A DNA stretch of 64,000 nucleotides from Streptomyces sp. NBC_00285 (GTDB taxonomy: Bacteria > Actinomycetota > Actinomycetes > Streptomycetales > Streptomycetaceae), in assembly GCF_036174265.1 (NCBI RefSeq), contig NZ_CP108055.1, positions 8,122,001 to 8,186,000 of the forward strand, in the 5' to 3' direction. Each line of letters starts with the position of its first letter. The first letter of the stretch is position 1. This document shows, in pieces, positions 46,054-55,332 of the stretch. The notes below the pieces were generated by a model. The model was not told where the DNA came from. It saw only the letters and a list, made by a program, of their open reading frames with translations, and ran no database searches. A program made the position numbers and the translations under genes.

Positions 46054-47069
46054 GACTCGTCCTCCTTGGTCAGACGCTGCGCCAGCAGGGTCAGCCCCAG
46101 CGTCAGCGCGAACAGGGCGACGCTGACGGCCGAGCCGTATCCCGCGTTGCCGGTGATCGGGTCCAGGCCGACGTCCCGGATGTAGAACGGCAGGGTGCGG
46201 TCGGCGCCGCCGGGGCCGCCGGTGGAGCTGCCGAGCATGTAGATCTCGGTGAAGACCCTGAGTGAGCCGATGCCGGTGAGGGTGCCGACGAGCATCATGG
46301 CCGTCCGTACGCCGGGGACCGTGATGTGCCAGAAGCGGCGGACCGCGCCGGCGCCGTCCATCTGCGCGGCCTCGTGCAGTTCCTTGGGCACGTTCCCGAG
46401 GGCGGCGAGGTAGAACACCATGTACCAGCCGAGGCCCTTCCACAGGGTCAGGCCCATCGCCGAGAGCAGGATCAGCCAGGAGTCGGACAGGAAGGGGATG
46501 GCCGACTTGATCAAGTGGGCCTTCTCCAGCCAGGTGTTGACCAGGCCGTCGTCGGCGAGGAGCCACTGCCAGCTCAGACCGACGACCACGCTGGAGGCCA
46601 GCACCGGTGTGTAGAAGGCGGACCGGAAGAAGCCGATGCCGGGGAGGTTCTTCTCCACCAGCACTGCCAGCACCAGCGGCAGCAGCACCATCAGCGGCAC
46701 GACGATCACCGCGTACAGGATGCTGTTGCGGGTGGCGAGCCAGAAGTCGTCGTCCTGGAGCATCCGCGTGTAGTTGTCGAGTCCGACGAAACCAGCGGTG
46801 CCGCCCAGCGGCTTGGCGTTGGTGAACGACAGCACGACCGTGTTGAGGAACGGGAACACCCCGAAGACCACCGCGCACACGATCGCGGGGGCGGTCCACA
46901 GCCACGGCAGCCACCAACGGCGGTACATGGCCGCTCCGTTGGCCCCGGGAGCGGGACCCGGCAGCGCGGCCTTGGCGAGTCGGCGGAGGCGGGACGGGGC
47001 CGGGGCCGGGGCCGGCGCGGAGGTCTGCGCCTCCACGCCGGACACCGGGTTCGTGATCTGTGCCGTCAC
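46050..47069 (-). CDS. Carbohydrate ABC transporter permease, MalF type
   Basis: 339 residues from a GTG placed 2 nt after the stop of the binding-protein gene. The N-terminal 40 residues are Pro- and Ala-rich and cytoplasmic; six membrane segments follow, with the EAA loop ELHEAAQMDGAGAVRRFWHI. It pairs with the MalG-type permease, whose start overlaps its stop. The three-gene order binding protein, permease, permease is that of oligosaccharide importers. Confidence 0.92.
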   Translation of the reverse strand: MTAQITNPVSGVEAQTSAPAPAPAPSRLRRLAKAALPGPAPGANGAAMYRRWWLPWLWTAPAIVCAVVFGVFPFLNTVVLSFTNAKPLGGTAGFVGLDNYTRMLQDDDFWLATRNSILYAVIVVPLMVLLPLVLAVLVEKNLPGIGFFRSAFYTPVLASSVVVGLSWQWLLADDGLVNTWLEKAHLIKSAIPFLSDSWLILLSAMGLTLWKGLGWYMVFYLAALGNVPKELHEAAQMDGAGAVRRFWHITVPGVRTAMMLVGTLTGIGSLRVFTEIYMLGSSTGGPGGADRTLPFYIRDVGLDPITGNAGYGSAVSVALFALTLGLTLLAQRLTKEDES

Positions 47070-47071
47070 TG

Positions 47072-48448
47072 TCAGCTGCCCTGCTTCAGCAGCTCGTTCG
47101 CCTTCTCCTGGGCGTCCTTGACGGCGTCCGCGGCGCTCTTCTTGCCCTGCATGGCCAGCTGCACCTGGGACACGATGGCGTTCTGCACGGCCGGGGAGAG
47201 GTTCGTCTGGTTGGTGGAGGCCGTCTTGAGCTGGTCGGCGACGAGCTTGCGGGCCTGGGAGAAGGGGTCGGTGCCGGTGACGTCCTGGAAGAACGGGTCG
47301 TTCAGCGACTCGGTGGTGGTCGGGAAGATCACCACGTCCGGGTCCTTGCACCAGGCCGTCTGGTTCTCGGCGTTGGTGAGGAACTCCGCGAACGAGAGCG
47401 CCACCGGGGCGTGCTTGCTGGTCGCGGCGACCGAGATGTACTGCGGGGCACCGGCGGAGGCGCGGCCCAGCGCGTCGTAGGGCTGCTGGCCGACGGCCGT
47501 CTTGGCGTACACCGAGGGGCTGTTCTGCTTCACGAACCGCACGAAGCTCGGGTTCGTCGAACCGTAGGCCACCTTGCCCTGGCTGTAGAGCGTGGACGGG
47601 TCGTTGCTGGAGGACAGCGAGTCCTTCGGCATGGCGCCCTCCTTGTACAGCTTCGCCATCCACGCGACCCACTGGGTGGTGCGCGGGTCGTCGCCGAAGA
47701 CGGCTGACTTGGCGTCGGTGGAGAGGACCTTGATGCCCATCTGGTCGAAGTCGGCGGGGACGCGCCAGATCGGGTTGGCCATCGTCGCGAAGTACTTGCC
47801 GTCGGCGGCCTTGGCGACCTTCTCGTAGTCGGCGAACAGCCCGAAGAGCGTCGTCGGCGGCTTCGCCGGGTCGACACCGGCCTTGTCCAGCAGGTCCTTG
47901 TTGTACGTCAGGAGGACGCCGCCGGTGTACCAGGGCAGCGTGGTGTGGATCGACTTGCCCGAGGCGTCCGGGAAGGTGGCGGTCTTCCAGAACGACGGGA
48001 CGAAGGGCTTGGAGGCGTCCGGGTCCTTGGTGTCGAGGTCGAGCAGGTAGCCGGCCTTGGTGAGGGCGGTCGCCGTCGGCGCGTTGACGTTGATGACGTC
48101 GGCCATCGTGCAGGCCTGGGCGTCGGCGACGGTCCGGCTGGTGAAGGTGTTGTCGCCCGGGTCGTCGATCCACTTGACCTTGGTGCCGGGGTGGGCCGTC
48201 TCGAAGTCCTTGATCACCCCGTTGAAGAAGGCCCCGAAGTCCTTCTTCAGGTTGGTCGTCTGGAAAGTGATGTCGCCCTTGACCTCGCCGGTGAGCTTCC
48301 CCGACCCGACGTTCCCCTTGTCGACCTTGCAGGCGCCGGCGGTGGCGTCACCGCTGCCGGATCCGCCGCCGGACAGGCCGCAGCCGGCGGCCGTCAGTGA
48401 CAGAGCGGCGATACAGGTCAGGGTGCGGGTCAGTCTCTTTGCGCGCAT
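47072..48448 (-). CDS. Extracellular sugar-binding lipoprotein of the ABC importer
   Basis: 458 residues. The signal peptide ends in the lipobox LTAAGC, followed by a Gly/Ser linker; the protein should be anchored on the outer face of the membrane. The rest is a family 1 solute-binding protein, with GDITFQTTNLKKDFGAFFNG, LPWYTGGVLLTYNKDLLDKA and QGKVAYGSTNPSF. It heads the transporter operon; the perfect inverted repeat lies 17 nt upstream of its ATG. The ligand is unknown; position in the locus suggests a mannose- or GlcNAc-containing oligosaccharide. Confidence 0.92.
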   Translation of the reverse strand: MRAKRLTRTLTCIAALSLTAAGCGLSGGGSGSGDATAGACKVDKGNVGSGKLTGEVKGDITFQTTNLKKDFGAFFNGVIKDFETAHPGTKVKWIDDPGDNTFTSRTVADAQACTMADVINVNAPTATALTKAGYLLDLDTKDPDASKPFVPSFWKTATFPDASGKSIHTTLPWYTGGVLLTYNKDLLDKAGVDPAKPPTTLFGLFADYEKVAKAADGKYFATMANPIWRVPADFDQMGIKVLSTDAKSAVFGDDPRTTQWVAWMAKLYKEGAMPKDSLSSSNDPSTLYSQGKVAYGSTNPSFVRFVKQNSPSVYAKTAVGQQPYDALGRASAGAPQYISVAATSKHAPVALSFAEFLTNAENQTAWCKDPDVVIFPTTTESLNDPFFQDVTGTDPFSQARKLVADQLKTASTNQTNLSPAVQNAIVSQVQLAMQGKKSAADAVKDAQEKANELLKQGS

Positions 48449-48465
48449 GTGATGCCCTCCACGGC

Positions 48466-48480
48466 TGGTTCAATGAACCA
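48466..48480. promoter_or_regulatory. Perfect inverted repeat operator before the ABC importer
   Basis: TGGTTCAATGAACCA has 7-nt arms around one A. It sits 17 nt upstream of the binding-protein ATG, where a repressor would block transcription. Related 15-mers occur in four other intergenic regions of the locus. The local RpiR-family regulator is the natural candidate to bind it. Confidence 0.6.
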
Positions 48481-48565
48481 ACTCCGACTCCGATTGATGA
48501 AAAGGTGGACCAGAATTCATCGGAGGTCAATGGTTTCCCGTGTTGCGTTTATGTTCCGTACGAGA

Positions 48566-49225
48566 TCAGTGCCGGTGTTCGTGGTCCGGGTGCGAGGGAT
48601 CTCCGGGATGTTCGTAGCCGTGGGCGTACACGACTGTGCTGCGTGCCTGGTCCAGCCAACCGAAGAACGCCTGGCGGCCGGCCGCCCTGCGGAGCTCGCG
48701 TGAGATGCCCTCACGGACCTCGTCGTACGGCAGCACGTCCTCCGGGGCCGCCCCGTCGAAGGGGGTGACGCCTCGCCTCAACGCCGCCGGGGTGAGGAAG
48801 CGGTCCTGGTTGCGGTCGTAGTAGTCCCGTACGGCGGCCTCCGGGACCCTCTGTTCGGCTTCCAGGGCGGCGAGGAAGGCGCGGGCGGCGGGGGAGTGGG
48901 CCAGTGCCGCGGCGACGATGCTGCCGAGGTCCGCCACGTCTGTCTCGGCGACGGCCAGGACGGAGGCGGGTGACACCCCTTCCGGCACTTTCAGGCCCCG
49001 GTCGGCGCAGGCCCTTCGGGCGAGTTCGTCGGTGACGATCACTTGCGTGGCCCAGCGGCGGCGTTGTCTCGCGACAGAGGGTGCCTCTGTTTGTCGTCCG
49101 GCGACTGCGGGTTCGTTGTGGCTGGTCGCGCCGTTCCCCGCGCCCCAACGGGGCGGGCCCAGGAAGGAGTTCACCCGTTCTGCCGGGATCGGGTCGCCGT
49201 CCACCACCGCCGCGTGTTCCGTCAC
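48566..49225 (-). CDS. Unknown protein (219 aa), SurA/parvulin-N-like, with inserted repeat
   Basis: The GTG overlaps the stop of the alpha-mannosidase gene as GTGA, so it is the last gene of that unit. A short opening (VVDGDPIPAERVNSFLG) is followed by a segment encoded by a repeat (see next entry). The main part is helical (RRRWATQVIVTDELARRACA, then VRDYYDRNQDRFLTPAAL), a pattern seen in the N-terminal chaperone region of SurA-type isomerases. The tail ends in a His-rich HPGDPSHPDHEHRH. Similar proteins occur in Streptomyces, sometimes with unsupported enzyme names. It has no signal peptide. I do not know its function. Confidence 0.72.
   Translation of the reverse strand: MTEHAAVVDGDPIPAERVNSFLGPPRWGAGNGATSHNEPAVAGRQTEAPSVARQRRRWATQVIVTDELARRACADRGLKVPEGVSPASVLAVAETDVADLGSIVAAALAHSPAARAFLAALEAEQRVPEAAVRDYYDRNQDRFLTPAALRRGVTPFDGAAPEDVLPYDEVREGISRELRRAAGRQAFFGWLDQARSTVVYAHGYEHPGDPSHPDHEHRH
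49100..49153. repeat. Streptomyces interspersed repeat inside a coding sequence
   Basis: GCGGGTTCGTTGTGGCTGGT and the following CGCGCCGTTCCCCGCGCCCC match the interspersed repeat near 29138. It lies in frame within the preceding gene and encodes about 18 residues rich in Ala, Gly, Asn and Thr between the N-terminal strand and the helical part. Confidence 0.65.
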
Positions 49226-52200
49226 TCCGTCACCTCCAGCGGCACGGCCCTCGTGTACGCCACGTGGCCGTTCCACGCCACCTTCGCCATCAGCCAGTAC
49301 GCGCCCGGTGGGATCGCCGAGCCGTCCACCTCGATCACCGACTGCCGCAGCTCGCCGCCGGGCACCGTGAAGCCCTGGAGCCCCGGGCCGACGCCCGGCC
49401 ATGTGCCCCACGACGACACGGCCCACAGCTGTCCGCCGACCGGGCCCCGCGTGGTGTTCCGCAGGCTCACCGGAACCTGAGCCCGCTCACCCCTGCGCAC
49501 GGTGACCCGGTCGGCGTCCAGCTCGCACGTCAGCCCCTGCCCGGCGGGCGGACCGCCCGGCACGTCGAGGCCGACGACGTCCTCGTAGGTCTGTCCGCCG
49601 TACGACAGCCTTGCCGTGAGCCAGTACCGTCCCGGCCCGGCGTCCGGCGGCGGTGTCACCGTCACCTCGGCCAGCGAGAACCCGCCGGGGCCCAGCGCGT
49701 ACGGCAGTTCGGCGGGCTCGGCGGACCAGCCGGGCGGTACCTCGAAGACCACCGTGCCGCGCGTCGACGTGTCGGTGAGTTCCGAGCCGACCCGGACGGT
49801 CGCGGTGACCGGGCCGGTGGCGGTGAGGGCGGTGGGGGAGACGTAGACGGACACCGGCATGTTGCCGCGCGGGGCCGGGCCGGAGTTGTGCAGCCAGTAC
49901 CGGGTGTGGACGGGCTGCGCGGGCTCCTGGGCGGCGACGCCGGGGTCGGTCGACGGCTCGGGTGCCTGCGGGGGCGTGGCCAGGAGGGTGGCCACCTCGA
50001 AGCCGGTCAGCGCCGTCTCCAGGGTCCCCTCGCTGTCCGGTGCCAGCGACTCCCCGGGCCGTTCCAGTACGTCCGCGCGGGCGCCCTCCGTCCACGCGAC
50101 CGGTCCGCGCACCCGGGCCCGTACCGGGCGTCCGTTCACCTCGTGCACCCGGACCACGACCCCGCGCCCCGGATCCACCGGCGCCGCGCTGCCCCGGGCC
50201 AGCGGGGAGCCCAGCGGCTTGAGGGCGTCGAGGATCACCTCGCGGGCCGGTTCCACCTCCAGCAGGGAGGTCTTCCTGGGGAGCAGCGGGGACCCGTCGC
50301 CGCGCACCCGGGCGGTGAGCGGGTGGTTGAACTCATGTCCCCGGGACGGGAGTCGCAGGTCCCGCCAGTCGCCCGAGCCCGCGACGACGGCGTACTCGAA
50401 GGTGTGCGACCAGTGCTGGAGCTGGAAGCCCGCCCCGTCGGGGGTGGTACGGCGGGGCGGGTCGACCCAGATGCCGGACGGCCAGCCGGTGCAGGAGCGC
50501 ATCAGGGACATGTAGAGGTCGCCGGAGGTCGTGACCACGCAGCCGGGCGTGCCGCGGTTCAGGACGGCGAAGCCGCGCCCGTCCCAGGCGTCGCCCGGCG
50601 GCAGCGCCTCGCCGCCGCCGGCCGCGGTGGCCGTGACGGTGAAGTCGTCCAGATCTGCGATCAGTGCGTCGACCGCCTTCGCGTCCCCCGCGGGGTCGGC
50701 GCCCGCGATCACCAGCAGCGGCAGCCGCTCCAGGTCACGAAGGTCGGCGCCGGGCACCCACTCCTCGCGCAGGGAGGCGCGCGGTGCGACCCAGACGGCC
50801 GCCACGCCCTGTTCGGCGACCTGCCGGCGCACCTCGCGGTCGGCGGCCGGGTCCATGGCGAGCGCCTCGGCGACCAGGGCGTTGCGCCCGGGACCGCCCA
50901 CGGCGATCCGGATGTCGGGGAGGTTGGAGTCGAACTCGAGGTCGCCGTAGCGGGGACCGCCCGCGATGGTGGAGGTCGCGGTGACGCCCGAGCGGACGAG
51001 GGCCGCCGCGAGCGGGGCGCCCAGCTCACCGGCCTCGTGCCAGTCGGCGTACACCAACTCGGCGACTCCGAAGGCCCGTTGGCCGAGCAGTGCGCCGGAG
51101 TCGTCCTTCAGCGCCACCCGTGCCGTGGACCCGAGCCCGAACCAGGTGTGGGCCGGGTTGTCCAGCGTCCACGGGAACTGCTCGCTGTCCACCTCGACGA
51201 ACCCGAACCCCCGCCCGATCACCGCGTCCGCGACCTCGTGCACGGGCAGCCCGCCCCGTACGTCGCAGGGCCAGCGGACCCGGATGAGACGGTCGGCGCC
51301 GTCGTAGCCGTCGACGGTGGTGGTGAGGTCGAGGCGGTCGACGCCCCGCCACAGGGTCAGACGCTGGGTGTAGGTGAACAGGCCGAGGTCGGCGCGGACG
51401 GTGATGCGCGAACCCGCCGGGGAGTGCTCGACCTCGATCTCGGCCGGTACGTCGCCGCTGCGGGCGGCGGTCGTTCCGGTCGGGGTGAGGTGCCAGGGGC
51501 CCTCGCCGAAGCGCGGGTGCCTCGCGAACTCCTCCTGGACGACGAGTTCGTTGCCGATGTCACCGGCGGGCAGGAGGTCCCGGCCGCCCTCCGTGAGCGC
51601 GCGCAGGCCGCTCACGGCGCCGCCGCGAGCGGGGTCGACCGTCAGCTCGTAGAACTCGTTGCGGATGGTCGCGCCCTCGCCGGGCGTCCACCGGGGGACG
51701 GAACCGGCCGCGAGGGGCAGGGCCTTCAGCCCGAGCCCCGGCACCTCCGGCACGACGACGTGGAGCCGGCCGTCCTGCTCGCGGACGGCGGGCAGCGGCT
51801 GGAAGTCGTCGCCGACGGGCACCAGGCCCGGGTCGTCGACGGTGAGCACGTCCCGCCGTTGCCAGGTCGCGGGGTTGAAGACCACCAGGTCGGGTCCGGT
51901 GCCCGGCTCGACCCGGTCGGCCAGGGCCTTCGTCGCGTCGGCGTGCACGGTCTCGGCCAGGTCGACGAGTTCCCGCCAGCCGGTGAGCAGGTCGATGTAC
52001 ACCTGGTCCGACTCGGAGCCGGTGATGGCGTCGTGGTGGGCGCCGTAGACGAGCTGCCGCCAGGCCTTGTCGAGGGCCGCGTCCGGATAGGCGTGCCCGG
52101 TGACGAGCGAGGCGAGCGTCGCCCAGGCCTCCGCGTCGGCGAGCAGGGTCTCGCCGTACCGCTGGGCCTGCTTGGTGTCGATGTAGGAGACGTCCTTGCC

Positions 52201-53433
52201 GGTGTAGACCGGGTTCATGTCCCGGGTCTGCGGCGAGGCCCTGCGGCCCTCGGCGTCCAGCTCCGCCCGTACGGCGGCGAAGAAGTCGCGCGGGATGCCG
52301 GAGACGAACCGCGGCCAGACGTAACGGGAGTTCCAGTCCCGGTGGATGTCCATCACCCAGCGGCACGGTGGCGCGTAGTCCCCGCCGACCGGGAGCAGCA
52401 CGTTGCGCGTGAGCGCGACCTTCTTGAGCCCCTGGAACAGCTTGAGGGCCTCCGCCTCGGCCTCCGGCAGCGTCGGCGCGTTGTCGATCCGCCAGCCGGC
52501 GCCGTAGTGGTTGACCATGTACGCGGTGAGGATCCCGCGCCCCGAGGGGGCGATCCAGTCGAACTCGGCCGGGAACTGCATCCGCTGCGGATCCCGCGGC
52601 TCCTCGCCGAACACGGAGAGCGTGGGGCCCCACTGGTGGAAGGGTCCCCGCGCCCAGGAGCTGGAGGTCACCCCGGCATCGGCCATCAGCCCGGGGAACT
52701 GAGGGTCGTGCCCGAACGCGTCCAGCTGCCAGGCGGTCTCCGGGGACGCCCCGAGGATCGCGCGCTGGTATCCGTCGCCGTACAGGGCGTTGCGTACGGT
52801 CGCCTCGGCGCCGGTGAGGTTGGTGTTCGGCTCGTTGTAGGTGCCGCCCATGATCTCGACGCGGCCGGTGCGGATCAGCTCGCGCAGGAAGCCGCGTTCC
52901 TCCGGGAAGGCGTTCCAGTACGGCTTGAGGTAGTCGATCTCCGCGAGCACGAAGGTGTACGCCGGGTCGCGCCGGGCCAGGTCGGAGTGGGCCCGGACCA
53001 GGCTCATGCCCGACTGGCCGCGCGAGTCGAAGGTGCGGGCGGGCAGGCCGGTGCCGGCCGGGTCGTCGGCGACGTCCCAGGTCTCGGTGTAGGCGCCCTG
53101 GGTGTTCCACCAGACGGGGTCGTAGTGGAAGTGGCTGACCATGAACATGGTCCAGCCGGGCTCGGCGACCGTGAACTCGCCGGTGCCGGCGGCGGTTTCG
53201 TCCCCGTCGGACGCGGTGACCGTGATCGGTCCGCCGGTCCCGGTCACGGGTATCTCGGCGCGTACGGTGCCGTCCTCGCCGACGGTGACCACCGTCTCCC
53301 CGACGCCGTGGCCCTCGACGGTGACGCGGACGGAGCGTCCCGCCAGGTGCTCGATGCCGGCCGCCACCACCTGGAGCGGCTGCTCGGGGGTGCCGACGAA
53401 CAACTCGGTCGACTCAACGGAGATGACGCGCAT
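49222..53433 (-). CDS. GH38 alpha-mannosidase
   Basis: 1,403 residues from an ATG with TAGGAG. Residues 1 to 90 form a beta domain; the catalytic domain starts at MVSHFHYDPVWWN, with zinc ligands His101 or His103 and Asp105. ETAWQLDAFGHDPQFPG contains the nucleophile Asp238, and LVYGAHHDAITGSESD the later zinc His and helix-bundle domain. A long beta-sandwich C-terminal region follows, with an extra Pro-rich stretch and two Ig-like or alpha-galactosidase-NEW3-like segments near the end. It lacks a signal peptide. GH38 enzymes trim alpha-mannose from high-mannose glycans, fitting a cytoplasmic step after import. Confidence 0.93.
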   Translation of the reverse strand: MRVISVESTELFVGTPEQPLQVVAAGIEHLAGRSVRVTVEGHGVGETVVTVGEDGTVRAEIPVTGTGGPITVTASDGDETAAGTGEFTVAEPGWTMFMVSHFHYDPVWWNTQGAYTETWDVADDPAGTGLPARTFDSRGQSGMSLVRAHSDLARRDPAYTFVLAEIDYLKPYWNAFPEERGFLRELIRTGRVEIMGGTYNEPNTNLTGAEATVRNALYGDGYQRAILGASPETAWQLDAFGHDPQFPGLMADAGVTSSSWARGPFHQWGPTLSVFGEEPRDPQRMQFPAEFDWIAPSGRGILTAYMVNHYGAGWRIDNAPTLPEAEAEALKLFQGLKKVALTRNVLLPVGGDYAPPCRWVMDIHRDWNSRYVWPRFVSGIPRDFFAAVRAELDAEGRRASPQTRDMNPVYTGKDVSYIDTKQAQRYGETLLADAEAWATLASLVTGHAYPDAALDKAWRQLVYGAHHDAITGSESDQVYIDLLTGWRELVDLAETVHADATKALADRVEPGTGPDLVVFNPATWQRRDVLTVDDPGLVPVGDDFQPLPAVREQDGRLHVVVPEVPGLGLKALPLAAGSVPRWTPGEGATIRNEFYELTVDPARGGAVSGLRALTEGGRDLLPAGDIGNELVVQEEFARHPRFGEGPWHLTPTGTTAARSGDVPAEIEVEHSPAGSRITVRADLGLFTYTQRLTLWRGVDRLDLTTTVDGYDGADRLIRVRWPCDVRGGLPVHEVADAVIGRGFGFVEVDSEQFPWTLDNPAHTWFGLGSTARVALKDDSGALLGQRAFGVAELVYADWHEAGELGAPLAAALVRSGVTATSTIAGGPRYGDLEFDSNLPDIRIAVGGPGRNALVAEALAMDPAADREVRRQVAEQGVAAVWVAPRASLREEWVPGADLRDLERLPLLVIAGADPAGDAKAVDALIADLDDFTVTATAAGGGEALPPGDAWDGRGFAVLNRGTPGCVVTTSGDLYMSLMRSCTGWPSGIWVDPPRRTTPDGAGFQLQHWSHTFEYAVVAGSGDWRDLRLPSRGHEFNHPLTARVRGDGSPLLPRKTSLLEVEPAREVILDALKPLGSPLARGSAAPVDPGRGVVVRVHEVNGRPVRARVRGPVAWTEGARADVLERPGESLAPDSEGTLETALTGFEVATLLATPPQAPEPSTDPGVAAQEPAQPVHTRYWLHNSGPAPRGNMPVSVYVSPTALTATGPVTATVRVGSELTDTSTRGTVVFEVPPGWSAEPAELPYALGPGGFSLAEVTVTPPPDAGPGRYWLTARLSYGGQTYEDVVGLDVPGGPPAGQGLTCELDADRVTVRRGERAQVPVSLRNTTRGPVGGQLWAVSSWGTWPGVGPGLQGFTVPGGELRQSVIEVDGSAIPPGAYWLMAKVAWNGHVAYTRAVPLEVTE

Positions 53434-53483
53434 GGGGCTCCTACGAGATGGCTCGGGGGAGCCCCATCCTGGCACCGAAGGGA

Positions 53484-53531
53484 TGATTCAAACAACCATC
53501 CTTGCGTTATCTCGGTGGTTCATCCATGCAT
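53484..53531. promoter_or_regulatory. Two operator-like motifs before the alpha-mannosidase gene
   Basis: On the minus strand, bases 53498 to 53484 read TGGTTGTTTGAATCA (11 of 15 to the inverted repeat at 48466). On the plus strand, 53516 to 53530 reads TGGTTCATCCATGCA (10 of 15). Both lie in the gap between the GH38 start and the stop of the regulator gene, upstream of GH38. Confidence 0.45.
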
Positions 53532-53543
53532 GATCGGACACGG

Positions 53544-54428
53544 TCAACGCGAGCGGCGGGCCTTCACCGCGTGCTGCGGGGTGATGTGGTCGGTGAGCGC
53601 GAGGGAGGAGCTGGCGCGCTGGTAGGCGAGCTGGCCGACCCGGACGTAGAGGCAGTCCACGATCATCAGGACGGAGTGTCGACCGCCGATGCTGCCGGTG
53701 CGGAAGCTCGTCTCCGAGGCGGAGGAGATCAGCCGGATGTCCGCGGCCCTGGCCAGCGGGGAGCGCGGGTCGGTGGTGATGGCGACCGTGGTCGCGCCCC
53801 GCTCCTTGGCCATCTCGAAGGGTTCGAGGGTCTCCCGGGTCGCACCGGAGTGGGAGATGGCGATCGCCACGTCGGCCGGGGTGAGCAGGGCCGCGGAGGT
53901 GGCCGCGCCGTGCACCTCCGTCCAGCCGCGCGCCTGGCAGCCGATACGGAACAGCCGCGTCTCCGTCTCCTGCGCCACCGCACCGCTGCCGCCGACGCCG
54001 TACACGTCGATCCGCCGGGCCTTGGCCAGAGCCTGGGCCGCGCGTTCCAGGGCGTCGAGGTCGATGCGCTCGATCGTCTGCTGGATCGCCCGCAGGTCCG
54101 CGCTGCCGACCACCTGGACGACCCGCTCGAGGCTGTCGTCCGGCGAGATGTCGGGGCCGATCTCGGCCGAGCCCCAGTCGGAGACCTCGCCGCGGCCGCG
54201 CTCCTGGGCCAGCTCGATCAGCAGATGCTGGTAGGAGTCGAGGCCGATGGCCCGGCAGAAGCGGGTCACCGTGGCCTGCGAGGTGCCGGTGCGGCGGCCC
54301 AGTTCGGCGGCCGAGCAGTGGGTGACGGCGGCCGGATCCTCCAGGATCAGCTCGCCGACCTTCCGCAGTGAACCGGCCAGCCGGGGCAGTTCGGTGCGGA
54401 TCAGGGTCGTGACGTCGGTCGGAGGCAT
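53544..54428 (-). CDS. MurR/RpiR family transcriptional regulator
   Basis: 294 residues. The N-terminal RpiR helix-turn-helix (SAAELGRRTGTSQATVTRFCRA, about residues 38 to 60) precedes a SIS domain that would bind a sugar phosphate (IDVYGVGGSGAVAQETETRL and AIAISHSGATRETLEPFEMA). It is divergent from the SIS-domain gene and lies upstream of GH38 on the same strand. It is the only DNA-binding protein inside the locus and so the likely reader of the shared operator; a GlcNAc- or mannose-derived phosphate is a plausible inducer. Confidence 0.92.
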   Translation of the reverse strand: MPPTDVTTLIRTELPRLAGSLRKVGELILEDPAAVTHCSAAELGRRTGTSQATVTRFCRAIGLDSYQHLLIELAQERGRGEVSDWGSAEIGPDISPDDSLERVVQVVGSADLRAIQQTIERIDLDALERAAQALAKARRIDVYGVGGSGAVAQETETRLFRIGCQARGWTEVHGAATSAALLTPADVAIAISHSGATRETLEPFEMAKERGATTVAITTDPRSPLARAADIRLISSASETSFRTGSIGGRHSVLMIVDCLYVRVGQLAYQRASSSLALTDHITPQHAVKARRSR

Positions 54429-54518
54429 GCAGGGAAGGTATCAGCCACCCTTTCGGTCGCAGATTGGATACCAGGACCGCCGAATGATTTATTGATTCAC
54501 CGTTGGGTGGTTGTATGG

Positions 54519-54533
54519 TGGTTCAATCCATCA
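54519..54533. promoter_or_regulatory. Operator-like motif between the RpiR and SIS genes
   Basis: TGGTTCAATCCATCA matches 12 of 15 bases of the 48466 inverted repeat. It stands 13 nt before the preferred SIS start and 90 nt from the regulator start, so autoregulation and SIS control are both possible. Confidence 0.5.
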
Positions 54534-54546
54534 GTGGGGAGTGCGT

Positions 54547-55311
54547 GTGTCCGTCGAGTCAGTCAGTGCCCAGGGCTTCGCCGAACAGAGCCTGGACGTC
54601 CTCCGCCACGTCACCGAATCCGCCCGCGAGGACGTACGCCGCGCCGCCGGGCTGATCGCCGACTGCATCCGCGCCGACGGCGTGATCCATGCCTTCGGCA
54701 CCGGCCACTCCCAGGCGATGGTGCTGGAGGTCGCCGGCCGGGCGGGCGGCCTGGTGCCCACGAACCGGCTCCAGATGTCCGACCTCGTCCTCTACGGCGG
54801 TGACTCCCCGAGCGTCCTCGACGACCCGCTCCTCGAACGCGAGCCGGGAGTGGCGGTCCGTCTCTACGACATGGCCGCCCCGCGCGCCCAGGACCTCTTC
54901 GTCATCATCTCCAACTCCGGCGTCAACAGCGTCATCGTGGAGATGGCCCTGCACGCCAAGGCGCAGGGCCACAAGATCCTCGCCATCACCTCCCTCACCC
55001 ATACGGGGGCGGTGCCCGCGGGACACCCGAGCGGCAAGAAGCTCGTGGACCTGGCGGACGTGGTGCTGGACAACGCGGCGCCCGTCGGTGACGCGCTGCT
55101 GTCGTTGCCGGGGGGCGGGGCGGTGGGTGCGCTGTCCACCCTGACCGGCGTGCTGCTGGTGCAGATGGCGGTGGCGGAGGCGTCGGGGTTGCTGCTCGCC
55201 TCGGGGGAGCGGCCGCCGGTGTATGTGTCGGCCAACGTGCCCGGTGGGTTCGAGGGGAACCTGGAGTTGGAGAAGCGGTATGCGGGACGGGTTCGGCGTA
55301 CGGCGACGTAG
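54547..55311 (+). CDS. SIS-domain sugar phosphate protein (UPF0309-like)
   Basis: The GTG giving V-S-V-E-S-V is preferred for its GGGGA site 6 nt upstream; a GTG two codons earlier is possible. 254 residues. IHAFGTGHSQAMVLEVAGRA and FVIISNSGVNSVIVEMALHA are the two SIS phosphosugar-binding blocks. The whole protein is one SIS domain with no DNA-binding part and resembles the UPF0309/COG4821 group. I recall a Streptomyces member being linked to GlcNAc-6-phosphate metabolism and toxicity, which would fit the kinase in this locus; that recollection is not checked here. Confidence 0.85.
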   Translation: MSVESVSAQGFAEQSLDVLRHVTESAREDVRRAAGLIADCIRADGVIHAFGTGHSQAMVLEVAGRAGGLVPTNRLQMSDLVLYGGDSPSVLDDPLLEREPGVAVRLYDMAAPRAQDLFVIISNSGVNSVIVEMALHAKAQGHKILAITSLTHTGAVPAGHPSGKKLVDLADVVLDNAAPVGDALLSLPGGGAVGALSTLTGVLLVQMAVAEASGLLLASGERPPVYVSANVPGGFEGNLELEKRYAGRVRRTAT

Positions 55312-55332
55312 GCGTTTTTTGGGGTGTCCGGG

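Noticed and set aside
49081..53625. 1,514-residue open frame on the plus strand opposite GH38
   Set aside because: It mirrors the GH38 reading frame and shows no family motifs; GH38 has zinc and nucleophile residues in order.
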